A DNA stretch of 64,000 nt, taken from the NCBI RefSeq assembly GCF_041365695.1, contig NZ_JBGFSJ010000004.1, positions 372,001 to 436,000 of the forward strand, given 5' to 3'. Below are positions 1 to 8,347 of this stretch, piece after piece; within the stretch, counting starts at the first letter, position 1; the number at the start of each line of letters is the position of its first letter. A model generated the notes under the pieces. The model saw nothing but the letters and a program-made list of their open reading frames with translations. It searched no databases and was not told the DNA's origin. Source of the stretch: Rhodosalinus sp041365695. GTDB taxonomy: Bacteria; Pseudomonadota; Alphaproteobacteria; Rhodobacterales; Rhodobacteraceae. A program made the position numbers and the translations under genes.

Positions 1-87
1 CCGCCAGGGGTATGGCGGAACGCATCGGCTGCAGTGAACCACGCCGCCGCGCGCGGCGCCACGGCGAACCGGCGCCGGCGCGCAGGA

Positions 88-576
88 TCATTGTGGTCCG
101 GCACCCTCGGGCCGGTCGATACCGGGCAGCCACGGCTTGATATCGAGCACGGGTGTCCCGTCGAAGGCGTCGGTCGCGTCGATCTTCAGCACGCCCGTGT
201 CCATGTCCAGCGACACGATCCGCACCAGCTGCATCGTCACCGGATTCGGCCGCACCGGCGAGCGAAGCGCGAAGGTGCCGCGCGGCCCGTCGGCATGGGC
301 CGGCGCCTGCACGATGAGGTCGCGCCGCTTGGCCCCGAACCATGCCAGAAGCCAGATCCATTGATCCTCGGCGAGCCCGCGCAGCCCCGCGCGGTAAGGT
401 GCGTCAAGTTCGATCCTTGCGTTGCCGCCGCCTCTCTCCCGCGCCTGACGCATGTTGCGCGGACAGTCGCCCGCGCGCCAGTCGGACCGGATGCGCCCGA
501 TGAAGCAGAGCCCTGCCTCGGGTTCCGCGCCGGGCTCGAAGCCGAGCGCCACCTCGCCGGGGCGCGCGCCGCTCAT
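88..576 (-). CDS. trmO: tRNA (adenine(37)-N6)-methyltransferase TrmO-like (TsaA/YaeB family)
   Basis: This 162-residue protein belongs to the TsaA/YaeB (UPF0066) family, whose E. coli member TrmO N6-methylates t6A37 in threonine tRNAs using SAM. The family block TFALRSPVRPNPV is at residues 101-113 and the second conserved block DGTPVLDIKPW at 139-149. The first 20 residues look variable. The ATG is chosen because it overlaps the recO stop as ATGA, which suggests translational coupling as the last gene of the era-recO run. A longer reading frame continues upstream but is only the shadow of recO. The family assignment is firm; the exact tRNA substrate is inferred. Confidence 0.88.
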   Translation of the reverse strand: MSGARPGEVALGFEPGAEPEAGLCFIGRIRSDWRAGDCPRNMRQARERGGGNARIELDAPYRAGLRGLAEDQWIWLLAWFGAKRRDLIVQAPAHADGPRGTFALRSPVRPNPVTMQLVRIVSLDMDTGVLKIDATDAFDGTPVLDIKPWLPGIDRPEGAGPQ

Positions 577-1307
577 GCCCGCGCGCTTTCGCGGGCCAGC
601 AGGTCGACGTAGCGCTGACGCGCCTGCGGCAGCGGCCGGTCTCCGAGCTGCGGCGCGAGATGGTGATGCAGGAAATGCCCCGTGGTGCCGAGCGCCTGCG
701 CGATCTCGTCCTCCTCCGCCTCGCCCGCGCCGACGAGGCAGGGCGGCAGCGGCAGAAGGCGATCCGCCCAGTCTCCGGCCGCCGCGCGCGTCACCGCCCG
801 ACCCGTGCGCGGGGAGACGTAGGCGAGCCCCTCGGTCGCGCCCGTCACGGCGCAGGCCGACAGGTCGAGGCCGAATCCCATCTCCTCGAGCAGCGCAAGC
901 TCCCAGCGCAGGTAGGCGAGCGGCCAGAGCTCCGCCTCGGGCAGAAGGTCCATCAACGCGACGCTGCGGCGATAGAGAGCGGGGTGCGGGGCGCGCTCGG
1001 GCAGGCAGAAGGCCAGCAGCGCCGTGACCGCGGAAAGACCGGCGAGCGCCCGCCTGTCGCCAAGCGCGGTCGCCGCGCGGGAGCGCACGGGCTCCACCGT
1101 GAAGCTGCCGATATGCTCTTCCAGCCGGGCGCGCCACGCGAGGTCGAGCTGCGCGCCGGGCTGCAGGATCGGCGCGACGCGGCGCGAGGTGCCGCCGCGC
1201 ACGACGCCGGCGTGGCGGCCATGCGCCTCGGTGAAGACCTCGATGATCGCCGCGCTTTCGCCGTGCGGACGCACCGCCAGCAGAAGCCCTTCGTCACGCC
1301 ATTCCAT
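573..1307 (-). CDS. recO: DNA repair protein RecO
   Basis: RecO (244 residues) works with RecF and RecR to load RecA onto SSB-coated gaps and to anneal strands. The N-terminal OB-fold is recognisable from MEWRDEGLLLAVRPHGE through the VVRGG turn near residues 35-40, followed by the helical RecO C-domain. The start is set at the methionine of MEWRDEG; an in-frame methionine 12 residues upstream adds a sequence that is not family-like. The gene sits in the classic lepB-rnc-era-recO order, and its stop overlaps the trmO start. Length matches alphaproteobacterial RecO. Confidence 0.93.
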   Translation of the reverse strand: MEWRDEGLLLAVRPHGESAAIIEVFTEAHGRHAGVVRGGTSRRVAPILQPGAQLDLAWRARLEEHIGSFTVEPVRSRAATALGDRRALAGLSAVTALLAFCLPERAPHPALYRRSVALMDLLPEAELWPLAYLRWELALLEEMGFGLDLSACAVTGATEGLAYVSPRTGRAVTRAAAGDWADRLLPLPPCLVGAGEAEEDEIAQALGTTGHFLHHHLAPQLGDRPLPQARQRYVDLLARESARA

Positions 1308-1345
1308 GCCGCAACCCTGCCCCGCGGGGGCGGCGCTGTCCATCC

Positions 1346-1684
1346 TCAGCCGTCGAGCCCCGGCTCGTCCAGCAGGTGCCGGCCCGCGCGATCCTCGACC
1401 TCTATCACCCAGAGATCGGGATCGACGGCACGCTGGCGCGCGACGGCGGCGTCCACCTCCGGCTCCGGCCCCTCGGCCAGAACCTCCCAGCGCCGCGTTC
1501 CCGCCATCGGGTCGGAGAAGCGCGAGAAGACCCGCGCACGCCCGTCGAGCGTGGCGAGCTTCACCAGAACCGCGCCCGCCTGGGGGTCACCGCGCGCCGT
1601 GACATAGGCCGGCACCCCGGCGAGCGTCAGACGCCGCAGGTAGGCCTCCACCCAGAAGCGCGCGGTCAGCCGTTCCATGCGCAT
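1346..1684 (-). CDS. DUF1491 family protein
   Basis: This 112-residue protein matches the DUF1491 family that lies between era and recO in many Rhodobacterales. It starts MRMERLTARFWVEAYLRR and contains a GAVLVKLATLDGRA strand pattern and a WVIEVEDRAGRHLLDEP C-terminus. No catalytic motif, signal peptide or membrane segment is visible. A second in-frame ATG two codons downstream (position 1678) is an equally possible start. The gene lies 38 bases upstream of the recO start on the same strand. Function is unknown; the conserved position suggests a link to DNA repair or translation, but that is inference only. Confidence 0.85.
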   Translation of the reverse strand: MRMERLTARFWVEAYLRRLTLAGVPAYVTARGDPQAGAVLVKLATLDGRARVFSRFSDPMAGTRRWEVLAEGPEPEVDAAVARQRAVDPDLWVIEVEDRAGRHLLDEPGLDG

Positions 1685-1759
1685 CGCCCCGCAACCCCGG
1701 CGCACCCTTGCCGCCGCGCGCCGCGCGTATAGCTTGCGGAACGAAAGGGAAGCTTCGTC

Positions 1760-1936
1760 ATGTCCAGTTCCGTGCCCTTCGTCGTCAAGGCGATCCTGAT
1801 CGCCGGTGCTGCCGTCAACCTCGCCGCCGTCGTTCTGGGTCTCGGCGGGCCATGGCCCGTCCTCCAGCTCGCAGCCAATCTGGCCATGCTGGGCGCCGCC
1901 GGCTGGCTCATCTGGCGCTGGATCGGCCGCTCCTAG
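1760..1936 (+). CDS. small hydrophobic protein, 58 residues
   Basis: A short plus-strand gene begins MSSSVPFVVKAILIAG and ends WLIWRWIGRS. It has two predicted membrane segments, at about residues 8-27 and 32-53. A good ribosome site (AAGGGA, 1745-1750) precedes the ATG by nine bases. It faces away from DUF1491, and its TAG stop (1934-1936) overlaps the TAG stop of era (1933-1935) within one CTAG. The codon pattern is normal for this genome, so it is probably real although far below usual ORF cut-offs. I do not recognise a family. Confidence 0.6.
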   Translation: MSSSVPFVVKAILIAGAAVNLAAVVLGLGGPWPVLQLAANLAMLGAAGWLIWRWIGRS

Positions 1937-2847
1937 CCGCCGTCGCGGAAATCGAGACCCATCTGGTCGTAGCGCTCGGCCTCTTCCTGCCAGTTCTCGC
2001 GGACGCGCACCTGCACGAAGAGATGCACCTTGCGGCCGAGGAATTCCTCGAGCTCTTCCCGCGCCGCCTTCGAGATCGCCTTGATCGTTTCGCCCTTGTG
2101 GCCGAGCACGATGCCCTTGTGCCCGTCGCGCGCGACGTAGATCACCTGCTCGATCCGCGCGGAGCCGTCCTTGCGCTCGTCCCAGCTCTCCGTCTCGACG
2201 GTCAGCTGGTAGGGCAGTTCCTGATGCAGCCGCAGCGTCGCCTTCTCGCGCGTCGTCTCGGCCGCGATGATGCGCAACGGCAGGTCCGCGATCTGGTCTT
2301 CCGGGTAGAGCCACGGCCCCTCGGGCAGTTCCTCGGCGAGCCAGCGGCGCAGATCCTCCACGCCATGGCCCTTCTCGGCCGAGATCATGAAGGTGCGCGC
2401 GAAGTCGAACCGGTCGTTGAGATCGCGGGCGAGCGCGAGAAGCCGCTCCGACGCCACCCGGTCGATCTTGTTGATGGCGAGCGCCACGGGCCGTCCGCCG
2501 GCGATCTCGCGCAGGCGCTCGAGGATCTCCTCGACCCCCGGGGTGACGCCGCGATGCGCCTCGACGAGCAGCACGACGATGTCGGCGTCCGCCGCCCCGC
2601 CCCACGCGGCCGCGACCATTGCCCGGTCGAGCCGGCGCCGCGGCTGGAAGAGGCCGGGCGTGTCCACGAAAACGATCTGCGCGGGCCCCTCGATCGCCAC
2701 GCCGCGGACGCGCGCCCGCGTCGTCTGCACCTTGTGGGTCACGATCGAGACCTTCGCGCCCACCATCCGGTTGGTGAGCGTGGACTTGCCCGCATTGGGC
2801 TCTCCGATCAGGGCGACGAAGCCCGCGCGAGTGGGGTTTTCGGTCAT
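1933..2847 (-). CDS. era: GTPase Era
   Basis: Era (304 residues) is the essential GTPase that binds the 3' end of 16S rRNA and couples 30S maturation to growth. The G1 loop GEPNAGKS is at 15-22, G3 DTPG at 62-65, G4 NKID at 126-129 and the G5-like SAEKGHG at 156-162. The C-terminal KH domain shows the GHKGETIK loop at 249-256. The ATG overlaps the rnc stop as ATGA, so translation follows RNase III, a conserved pairing of two rRNA-processing functions. All catalytic motifs are intact. Confidence 0.97.
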   Translation of the reverse strand: MTENPTRAGFVALIGEPNAGKSTLTNRMVGAKVSIVTHKVQTTRARVRGVAIEGPAQIVFVDTPGLFQPRRRLDRAMVAAAWGGAADADIVVLLVEAHRGVTPGVEEILERLREIAGGRPVALAINKIDRVASERLLALARDLNDRFDFARTFMISAEKGHGVEDLRRWLAEELPEGPWLYPEDQIADLPLRIIAAETTREKATLRLHQELPYQLTVETESWDERKDGSARIEQVIYVARDGHKGIVLGHKGETIKAISKAAREELEEFLGRKVHLFVQVRVRENWQEEAERYDQMGLDFRDGG

Positions 2848-3527
2848 TCGCCTGTCACCTCCGCCAGCAGACGGCGCGCGGCCTCCTGCTCGGCCTGTCG
2901 CTTGCTGCCGGCTTGCGCCGCCTGCGCGCGGCCATCGGCCAGCCGCGCCTCTATGGTGAATACCGGCGCGTGGTCCGGTCCGGTGCGCCCTGTCTCGACA
3001 TAGCTCGGCGGAGGCAGCGCCCGCGCCTGCGCCCATTCCTGAAGCGCGGTCTTGGCGTCGCGGGCATCCGCCTCGACCCCGCCCACGCGCGGGCCCCAGA
3101 GGCGCAGCACGAGCGCGCGCGCAGCGGCGTAGCCGGCGTCGAGATAGACCGCGGCGATCACCGCCTCCATCGCGTCGCCCAAGAGCGCCTGCTTGCGCCG
3201 CCCGCCCGAGATCATCTCGGACCGGCCCAGCCTCAGGACGTCGCCAAGGCCCACCTCGCGCGCCACGTCGGCGCAGGTTTCCTTGCGGACGAGCGCGTTG
3301 TAGCGCGGGGCGAGCTGCCCTTCGGCAGCCTCGTGATCGGCTTCGAGCAACGCCTCGGCCATCACGAGGCCCAGCACCCGGTCGCCGAGGAATTCCAGCC
3401 GCTGGTTGTCGGGGCGCGTCGGGCCCGACCGCGAGGCATGGGTCAGCGCCTCGGCCAGAAGCGCGGGCCGCGCGAAGGCGTGTCCGATGCGCGCCTCGAA
3501 GGCCCGGATGTCCGCCGAAAGCTTCAA
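2844..3527 (-). CDS. rnc: ribonuclease III
   Basis: RNase III (227 residues) cleaves double-stranded RNA in rRNA precursors and regulatory duplexes. The signature NQRLEFLGDRVLGL at 41-54 carries E45 and D49. The second half of the active site, LGDAMEA, has D118 and E121. A dsRNA-binding domain fills about residues 155-226. No ATG is available at the conserved N-terminus. The start is TTG (3527-3525), overlapping the lepB TGA as TTGA, with AAGGGGA as ribosome site inside the end of lepB. This start gives the usual family length. Confidence 0.95.
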   Translation of the reverse strand: MKLSADIRAFEARIGHAFARPALLAEALTHASRSGPTRPDNQRLEFLGDRVLGLVMAEALLEADHEAAEGQLAPRYNALVRKETCADVAREVGLGDVLRLGRSEMISGGRRKQALLGDAMEAVIAAVYLDAGYAAARALVLRLWGPRVGGVEADARDAKTALQEWAQARALPPPSYVETGRTGPDHAPVFTIEARLADGRAQAAQAGSKRQAEQEAARRLLAEVTGE

Positions 3528-4357
3528 TCGATCCCCTTGAAGAACCGGTCGCCGCGCCACGTCCAGAAGAACAGCATCGACCGCCCCGCCGACGAGAACA
3601 TGATCCGGTCGGCGCGGCCGATCAGGTTGGCGTGCGGCACGAAGCCCACGCCGCCCACCTGTCCCGGCACGCGGCTGTCGGAGGAGTTGTCGCGATTGTC
3701 GCCCATCATGAAGTAGTGCCCTTCCGGGACCGTGTAGACGGGCGTTTTGTCCGCGGCCTGCCGGCCGATGTTGAGCACCGTGTGCGTCTCGCCGTTGGGC
3801 AGCGTCTCGACGAAGCGCTCCTTCTCGCACACCGCGCCGTCGCCCACCGGCGCGTTGGCGCAGCGCGGGCGGATGCCCTGCGGGCCCTGGGGCTCCATGA
3901 TCTCGGTGAAGGTGCCCGCGGGTTCGAGCTCCACTGGGTCGCCGTTGATGTGCAGCACCCCGTCCACCATCCGGATGCGGTCTCCGGGCAGGCCGACCAC
4001 GCGCTTGATGAAATCGCGCCCGTTGCCGGGGTGGCGGAACACCGCCACGTCGCCGCGCACCGGCTCGCTTCCGAGGAAGCGGCCCTCGCCGCCCTGAAGC
4101 CATCCGCAGAAATCCTCGGCGTCGATGTCGAGCCCGATGGCCCCGATCCGGATCGACGGGCAGGAGGCATAGGAATAGCCGTAGGACATCTTGTTGACGA
4201 AGAGGAAATCGCCCACGAGGAGCGTTTCCTTCATCGAGGGCGAGGGTATCCAGAAGGGCTGAAAGAAGACCGTGCGGAACACGCCGGCGATCAGGAGGGC
4301 GTAGACGATCGTCTTGACGGTCTCGACGACCGCGCTGCCTTTTTTCGCCTCCGCCAT
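3524..4357 (-). CDS. lepB: signal peptidase I
   Basis: Signal peptidase I (277 residues) removes signal peptides at the periplasmic face of the inner membrane. A membrane segment lies at about 13-31. The nucleophile is S41 in PSMKETLLVGD, the general base K118 in FIKRVVGLPGD, and box E GDNRDNSSDSR is at 219-229. An insertion rich in Cys and Gly (residues 65-95) sits between boxes B and C and is common in alphaproteobacteria. The gene heads the lepB-rnc-era set and its stop overlaps the rnc TTG start. Confidence 0.96.
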   Translation of the reverse strand: MAEAKKGSAVVETVKTIVYALLIAGVFRTVFFQPFWIPSPSMKETLLVGDFLFVNKMSYGYSYASCPSIRIGAIGLDIDAEDFCGWLQGGEGRFLGSEPVRGDVAVFRHPGNGRDFIKRVVGLPGDRIRMVDGVLHINGDPVELEPAGTFTEIMEPQGPQGIRPRCANAPVGDGAVCEKERFVETLPNGETHTVLNIGRQAADKTPVYTVPEGHYFMMGDNRDNSSDSRVPGQVGGVGFVPHANLIGRADRIMFSSAGRSMLFFWTWRGDRFFKGID

Positions 4358-4432
4358 GGGATGCCTCCGGCTGTGTGTTGCCGGCGCTTCATGGGCGCGG
4401 GCGCAGGGGGTGTCAAGGCAGACGCCCTGCGC

Positions 4433-4927
4433 TCAGCCGTCCTGCGGCGCGCGGCCGCGCAGCGCGGAGAGGGCGGCCGTCGCCTCTGCCGCCGCGGCGG
4501 CGACCGCGCGGTCGACGGCGCGGTCGAGCGCCGCGCCCGGATCCGCGGCCAGATCCGCCGCCACGGTGCCGAGGCCGAGCGCGGCCGCCTGCATTTCGGC
4601 CAGGCTGGCCTCGGCCTTCTCCAGGCGCGCCTCGAGTCGCCGCGCGTCGTCGCCCGTCAGGCCGGCCGCCTCCGCCCTCAGGCTCGCGATATCGGACCGG
4701 AGCGCGGCAACCTCCGCGGCCAGCGCCTCCGCGCCCCGGCCGAGCGGAGAAAGCTCGGACGCGGCCTCCGACAGCGCGGCGGCGAAGCCATTCTGAACAT
4801 CCTCGAGCGTCGTCGCGAGGCGCATCCCGAAAAACAGGCAGACCGCGATCAGGATCAGCGTCGCATTGAGCAGCGCGAGTCCGAGGTCGCGGAACGTGCG
4901 CCGCACCCGGCGGACGGTGTCGGACAT
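4433..4927 (-). CDS. membrane-anchored coiled-coil protein, unknown function
   Basis: This 164-residue protein has a basic N-terminus, one membrane segment at about 16-34, and then a long Ala/Glu/Leu-rich helical region (40-150) with heptad-like spacing that should form a coiled coil outside the membrane. I do not recognise a named family. The start MSDTVRRV is preceded by a strong ribosome site (AAAGGAGC). The gene lies between acpS and lepB on the same strand, 67 bases after acpS and 75 bases before lepB, so it is probably co-transcribed with them. Composition is heavily alanine-biased but codon use is normal. Confidence 0.7.
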   Translation of the reverse strand: MSDTVRRVRRTFRDLGLALLNATLILIAVCLFFGMRLATTLEDVQNGFAAALSEAASELSPLGRGAEALAAEVAALRSDIASLRAEAAGLTGDDARRLEARLEKAEASLAEMQAAALGLGTVAADLAADPGAALDRAVDRAVAAAAAEATAALSALRGRAPQDG

Positions 4928-4994
4928 GGGAAGAAGCTCCTTTCCTGGAGGCGACGCCATCAACAGGCCAGAGATCCGCACCCGGTGTCCAGCT

Positions 4995-5396
4995 TCAGGG
5001 CTCCGGAAGCGCCTCGATCACCACGAAGGCCTGCGCCCAGGGATGATCGTCGGTCAGCGTGACATGGATGACCGCGACATGGCCCTGCGGCGTCATCTCC
5101 GCGAGGCGCTCCGCCGCCCAGCCGGTGACGTGCATGATCGGCTGGCCGGTGCGGAGGTTGCTCACATGCATGTCCTTCCAGGCGATGCCCATGCGCAGCC
5201 CGGTGCCCAGCGCCTTGGAGCACGCCTCCTTCGCCGCCCAGCGCTTCGCGTAGGTACCAACCGTGTCGCGCCGTCGCTCGGACTTGCGCTGCTCCTCCTC
5301 GGTGAAGACGCGGTTGCGGAACCGGTCGCCGAACCGCTCGAGCGTGCGCGCGATGCGCTCGATGTTGGCAAGATCGGTGCCGACGCCGAGGATCAT
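4995..5396 (-). CDS. acpS: holo-[acyl-carrier-protein] synthase
   Basis: AcpS (133 residues) transfers 4'-phosphopantetheine from CoA to acyl carrier protein. The first conserved block GVGTDLANIERI (residues 4-15) holds the metal ligand D8. The second, RWAAKEACSKALGTG (52-66), holds E57. Length is typical of the trimeric bacterial AcpS. Its ATG overlaps the stop of the upstream membrane-tailed hydrolase as ATGA, giving the order pdxJ-hydrolase-acpS, with pdxJ-acpS linkage being widespread in proteobacteria. Confidence 0.96.
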   Translation of the reverse strand: MILGVGTDLANIERIARTLERFGDRFRNRVFTEEEQRKSERRRDTVGTYAKRWAAKEACSKALGTGLRMGIAWKDMHVSNLRTGQPIMHVTGWAAERLAEMTPQGHVAVIHVTLTDDHPWAQAFVVIEALPEP

Positions 5397-6895
5397 CCGC
5401 CAGCCCCCCCTTCCGCGAAGAGCGGAAAGCTCACGCCGAGCGCCCAGGCGAGGATGAGGCCCAGGGCGAGGCCGGCCGCCGCGGCGCCGCCGGTGCGCGC
5501 CGCCCAGCGTCCCATCAGCCCGTAGACGACGTAGAAGAGCACGATCACCGGGGCGATGAGCGCGAGGAAGAAAAGCCGCTCGAAATCGAGCGCCACGGCG
5601 AGGCCCAGCGACAGGAAGAAGGCGAGCCGCGCCGCGATCCGCTGCCCTCGCGGCGCGCGCCCGCCCATCGTGATCAGCGCGTCGGCCAGCATGAAGGGCA
5701 CCGCGCCCGCCGCGAGGGCGAGGATGATCCACCCGCGCTCTGCCGTCGGCCAGAAATTCGCGCCGTAGCGGTCGAGCACGAAGCCGAACACGCCGAGCCC
5801 CCAGACGAGCAGCGCCAGTGTGGCGACCGGCGAGACCCGGCCGAGCGGCACGCCGAACCAGCGCAGAAGCGCGAGCTGCACGCCCCCGAAGACCAGGAGA
5901 TGCACGGCGAGGTAGTCGGCCACCAGCACTGGCAGCGCGTTCACGTCTATCGGCACGGAGATGAGCGGCGCGAGCAGCGCCGGGGCCGTCACCGCGATCG
6001 CGAAGCGGCGCGCCGGAAGAGGGGCGCGCGGAACGCGCCTGTCGGGCAGCAGATGGGAAAGCGGCCAGGCCAGCGTCACCACCGATGCCAGAAGCGCCAG
6101 CAGCCACGGCCCCGTGCGGGGCACGGCGACGGCGCTCTCGCGCCCGTAGGCGGCATCGAGCCACGCCAGCGCCTCCTCCCGCCCCGCCTTGCTGTAGAGC
6201 ACGGCGACATGTTCGGCGAGCGGCGCCATGGCCGCGCGGCGGACGACGTCGCCGGCGCGCGCCGTCTCCCCCTCGCGGGCCGCGGGATCGACCATGCGCA
6301 GCGCGTCGCGCGCGAAGTCGCGCAGGCCGGGCTCCCACTGGCCGGAAATCATCAGGAGCCGCTCGGGCGCCTCCGGGGTCACCGCCTGGCTGAACGCCGA
6401 TATGGCGACGACCGGCCCGAGGCCCGGTTCGCGAAGCGCGGCGCGGATGATGATGTCGGTCGCCATGGAATGGCCCAGAAGCGCCACGTCCCCGTCCCAG
6501 CCTTCGCGCGCGCGGCCTTCGCCCACGACGCGCAGCGTCTGGTCGACCAGCCGCTGCGTGGTGCCGTCGATGCTGTCCACGTCGCCCGACATCGGCACCG
6601 GGTTGCGCCCGTGCCCCTCGAAGTCGAAGACCCAGACGCGATAGCCCGCCCGCGCCAGCGGCAGCGCGTAGGCCTGCATCATCTGCCGCGAGCCCGCGAA
6701 ACCATGGGCGATGACGACGAGGGGACCCCCCGCGCCCGGAGCGGCGTAGCGCGTCACGGGCGTCTCGCCCACGTGGAAGCGGTCGATCCCGATGCCGAAG
6801 CGGGCGGATTCGAGGTGCCACAGCGCCACGAGGGCCACCAGCGCCGCGACAAGCGCCGCCGCCCAGCGGCGCAGAAGGATGGGGGCGGGCGTCAT
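5393..6895 (-). CDS. alpha/beta hydrolase with C-terminal multi-pass membrane domain
   Basis: This 500-residue protein has an N-terminal membrane segment (about 11-28) and then an alpha/beta-hydrolase domain. The oxyanion region is HGFAGSRQ (64-71) and the nucleophile elbow GHSMA (141-145) has Ser143. From about residue 275 to the end come several hydrophobic segments, likely six or seven membrane helices. The catalytic Asp and His are less clear; a His in AEHVAVLYS is a candidate. It is coupled by ATGA overlaps to both pdxJ (upstream) and acpS (downstream). The fold is confident; the substrate is unknown, though a lipid or acyl substrate would fit the neighbours. Confidence 0.82.
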   Translation of the reverse strand: MTPAPILLRRWAAALVAALVALVALWHLESARFGIGIDRFHVGETPVTRYAAPGAGGPLVVIAHGFAGSRQMMQAYALPLARAGYRVWVFDFEGHGRNPVPMSGDVDSIDGTTQRLVDQTLRVVGEGRAREGWDGDVALLGHSMATDIIIRAALREPGLGPVVAISAFSQAVTPEAPERLLMISGQWEPGLRDFARDALRMVDPAAREGETARAGDVVRRAAMAPLAEHVAVLYSKAGREEALAWLDAAYGRESAVAVPRTGPWLLALLASVVTLAWPLSHLLPDRRVPRAPLPARRFAIAVTAPALLAPLISVPIDVNALPVLVADYLAVHLLVFGGVQLALLRWFGVPLGRVSPVATLALLVWGLGVFGFVLDRYGANFWPTAERGWIILALAAGAVPFMLADALITMGGRAPRGQRIAARLAFFLSLGLAVALDFERLFFLALIAPVIVLFYVVYGLMGRWAARTGGAAAAGLALGLILAWALGVSFPLFAEGGAGG

Positions 6896-7647
6896 GCCGC
6901 GTCGGTGCGGGCGTGATCCATGATCCGGCGCATCTCCTCGATCGCGCCCCGGAGCCCGCGAAAGATCGCTTCGCCGATGAGGAAATGCCCGATGTTGAGT
7001 TCCCGGACCTCGAGAAGCGCGGCGACGGGACCCACCGTGTCGTAGGTGAGCCCGTGGCCGGCATGCACCTCGAGCCCCAGGCCATACGCGAAGGCGGCCA
7101 TCTCGGCCAGCCGGGCAAGCTCGGCGTCGCGGTCGGCGAAGCGCCCCTCGGCATGGGCGTCGCAATAGGCGCCGGTGTGCAGCTCGATCACCTGCGCCCC
7201 GATCCGGTGCGCGGCCTCGACCTGCGCGCGCTCGGCGGCGATGAAGATCGACACCCGGCAGCCCGCCTCGCGCAGGGGGGCGATGAAATGGGCCAGCCGG
7301 TTTTCCTCCCGCGCGACCTCGAGCCCGCCCTCGGTCGTCCTTTCCTCGCGCTTCTCGGGCACGATGCAGACGGCATGCGGCCCGTGGCGCAGCGCGATCG
7401 CCTGCATCTCGTCGGTGGCGGCCATCTCGAAGTTGAGCGGCACGCTCAGCGCGCCCATCAGCCCCTCGATATCGGCATCGGTGATATGGCGGCGATCTTC
7501 GCGCAGATGCGCGGTGATGCCGTCGGCGCCGGCCTCCTCGGCCAGCCTCGCCGCGCGCAGCGGGTCGGGAAAGGCGCCGCCGCGGGCGTTCCGCACCGTC
7601 GCCACATGGTCGATGTTCACGCCGAGCCTGAGATCGGGTTGGGCCAT
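6892..7647 (-). CDS. pdxJ: pyridoxine 5'-phosphate synthase
   Basis: PdxJ (251 residues) condenses 3-amino-2-oxopropyl phosphate with 1-deoxyxylulose 5-phosphate to make pyridoxine phosphate. The hallmark LGVNIDHVATVRNARGG is at residues 8-24, and HLRED, FEMAATDEM and the C-terminal phosphate-binding NIGHFLIGEAIF are present. An AAAGGAGG ribosome site precedes the ATG. It is the first gene of a coupled pdxJ-hydrolase-acpS set. Confidence 0.97.
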   Translation of the reverse strand: MAQPDLRLGVNIDHVATVRNARGGAFPDPLRAARLAEEAGADGITAHLREDRRHITDADIEGLMGALSVPLNFEMAATDEMQAIALRHGPHAVCIVPEKREERTTEGGLEVAREENRLAHFIAPLREAGCRVSIFIAAERAQVEAAHRIGAQVIELHTGAYCDAHAEGRFADRDAELARLAEMAAFAYGLGLEVHAGHGLTYDTVGPVAALLEVRELNIGHFLIGEAIFRGLRGAIEEMRRIMDHARTDAA

Positions 7648-7675
7648 GCGGTCCTCCTTTTGGTCGCGCGTCCGC

Positions 7676-8335
7676 CTACTGCGTGCCGGAGCGTTCGTCA
7701 GCCCCGGCAGAAGAAGCGCGATGCAACTTCTTTTCCAGCCGCTCCATGACCTTGGCGGCACGGCGTTTCTGATAGGCGCGGATCACGGGCACGGACAGGA
7801 AATACATGGCCGTGGCGGCGATGATCCCGGGAATGATCCCGCCGATCGTGTAGGGCAGGAACACGTCGTCGTAGAAGACCGCCAGCCCGCGCCAGTCCTG
7901 CGGCGCGCCGGTGAGCCAGGCCCAGAGATTGTCGCGCAGATCGCCCCCCGCCCCCATGAACTTGTCGAGCAGCGACCGGCCGTCCTTCTCGTCGAAGGTG
8001 GTCCCCATGAGGAGGTGACCGGTCTTCAGGGAGATGACCCCGATCGGGACATAGGTGAGCGGATTGCCGAAGAACGTTCCGAACAGCGAGGCGATGACGT
8101 TGCCGCGCATCATCCAGGCCATCGCCATGGCGATGAAGAAATGAAGCCCGTAAAACGGCGTGAAGGTCACGAAGACGCCCGCCCAGATGCCCCGCCCGAT
8201 ACTTTCCGGCGTGCCCGGCAGGCGTCGCATCCGATACTTGACGTAACGGAAAGCACGCCCCCAGCCCCCCTTGGGCCAAAGCGCGGTGGCCATGACCGTC
8301 CACCAGGTGCGTCTGTCGCGGCGCTTGAAGACCAC
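7676..8335 (-). CDS. DUF2062 domain membrane protein
   Basis: This 219-residue protein carries a DUF2062 region: a basic amphipathic N-terminus, then RGIWAGVFVTFTPFYGLHF and a GNPLTYVPIG block typical of the family. Three membrane segments are likely, at about 50-72, 78-105 and 160-185. The tail is basic and helical. It lies 12 bases after spoT and 28 bases before pdxJ on the same strand, an order seen in other Rhodobacterales. Function is not established; I infer only an inner-membrane location. Confidence 0.83.
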   Translation of the reverse strand: MVFKRRDRRTWWTVMATALWPKGGWGRAFRYVKYRMRRLPGTPESIGRGIWAGVFVTFTPFYGLHFFIAMAMAWMMRGNVIASLFGTFFGNPLTYVPIGVISLKTGHLLMGTTFDEKDGRSLLDKFMGAGGDLRDNLWAWLTGAPQDWRGLAVFYDDVFLPYTIGGIIPGIIAATAMYFLSVPVIRAYQKRRAAKVMERLEKKLHRASSAGADERSGTQ

Positions 8336-8347
8336 GGGGGCGTTCCT

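Noticed and set aside
1..87. Possible gene upstream of trmO at the window edge
   Set aside because: Only 87 bases of GC-rich repeats before the trmO stop; no start, stop or ribosome site could be fixed.
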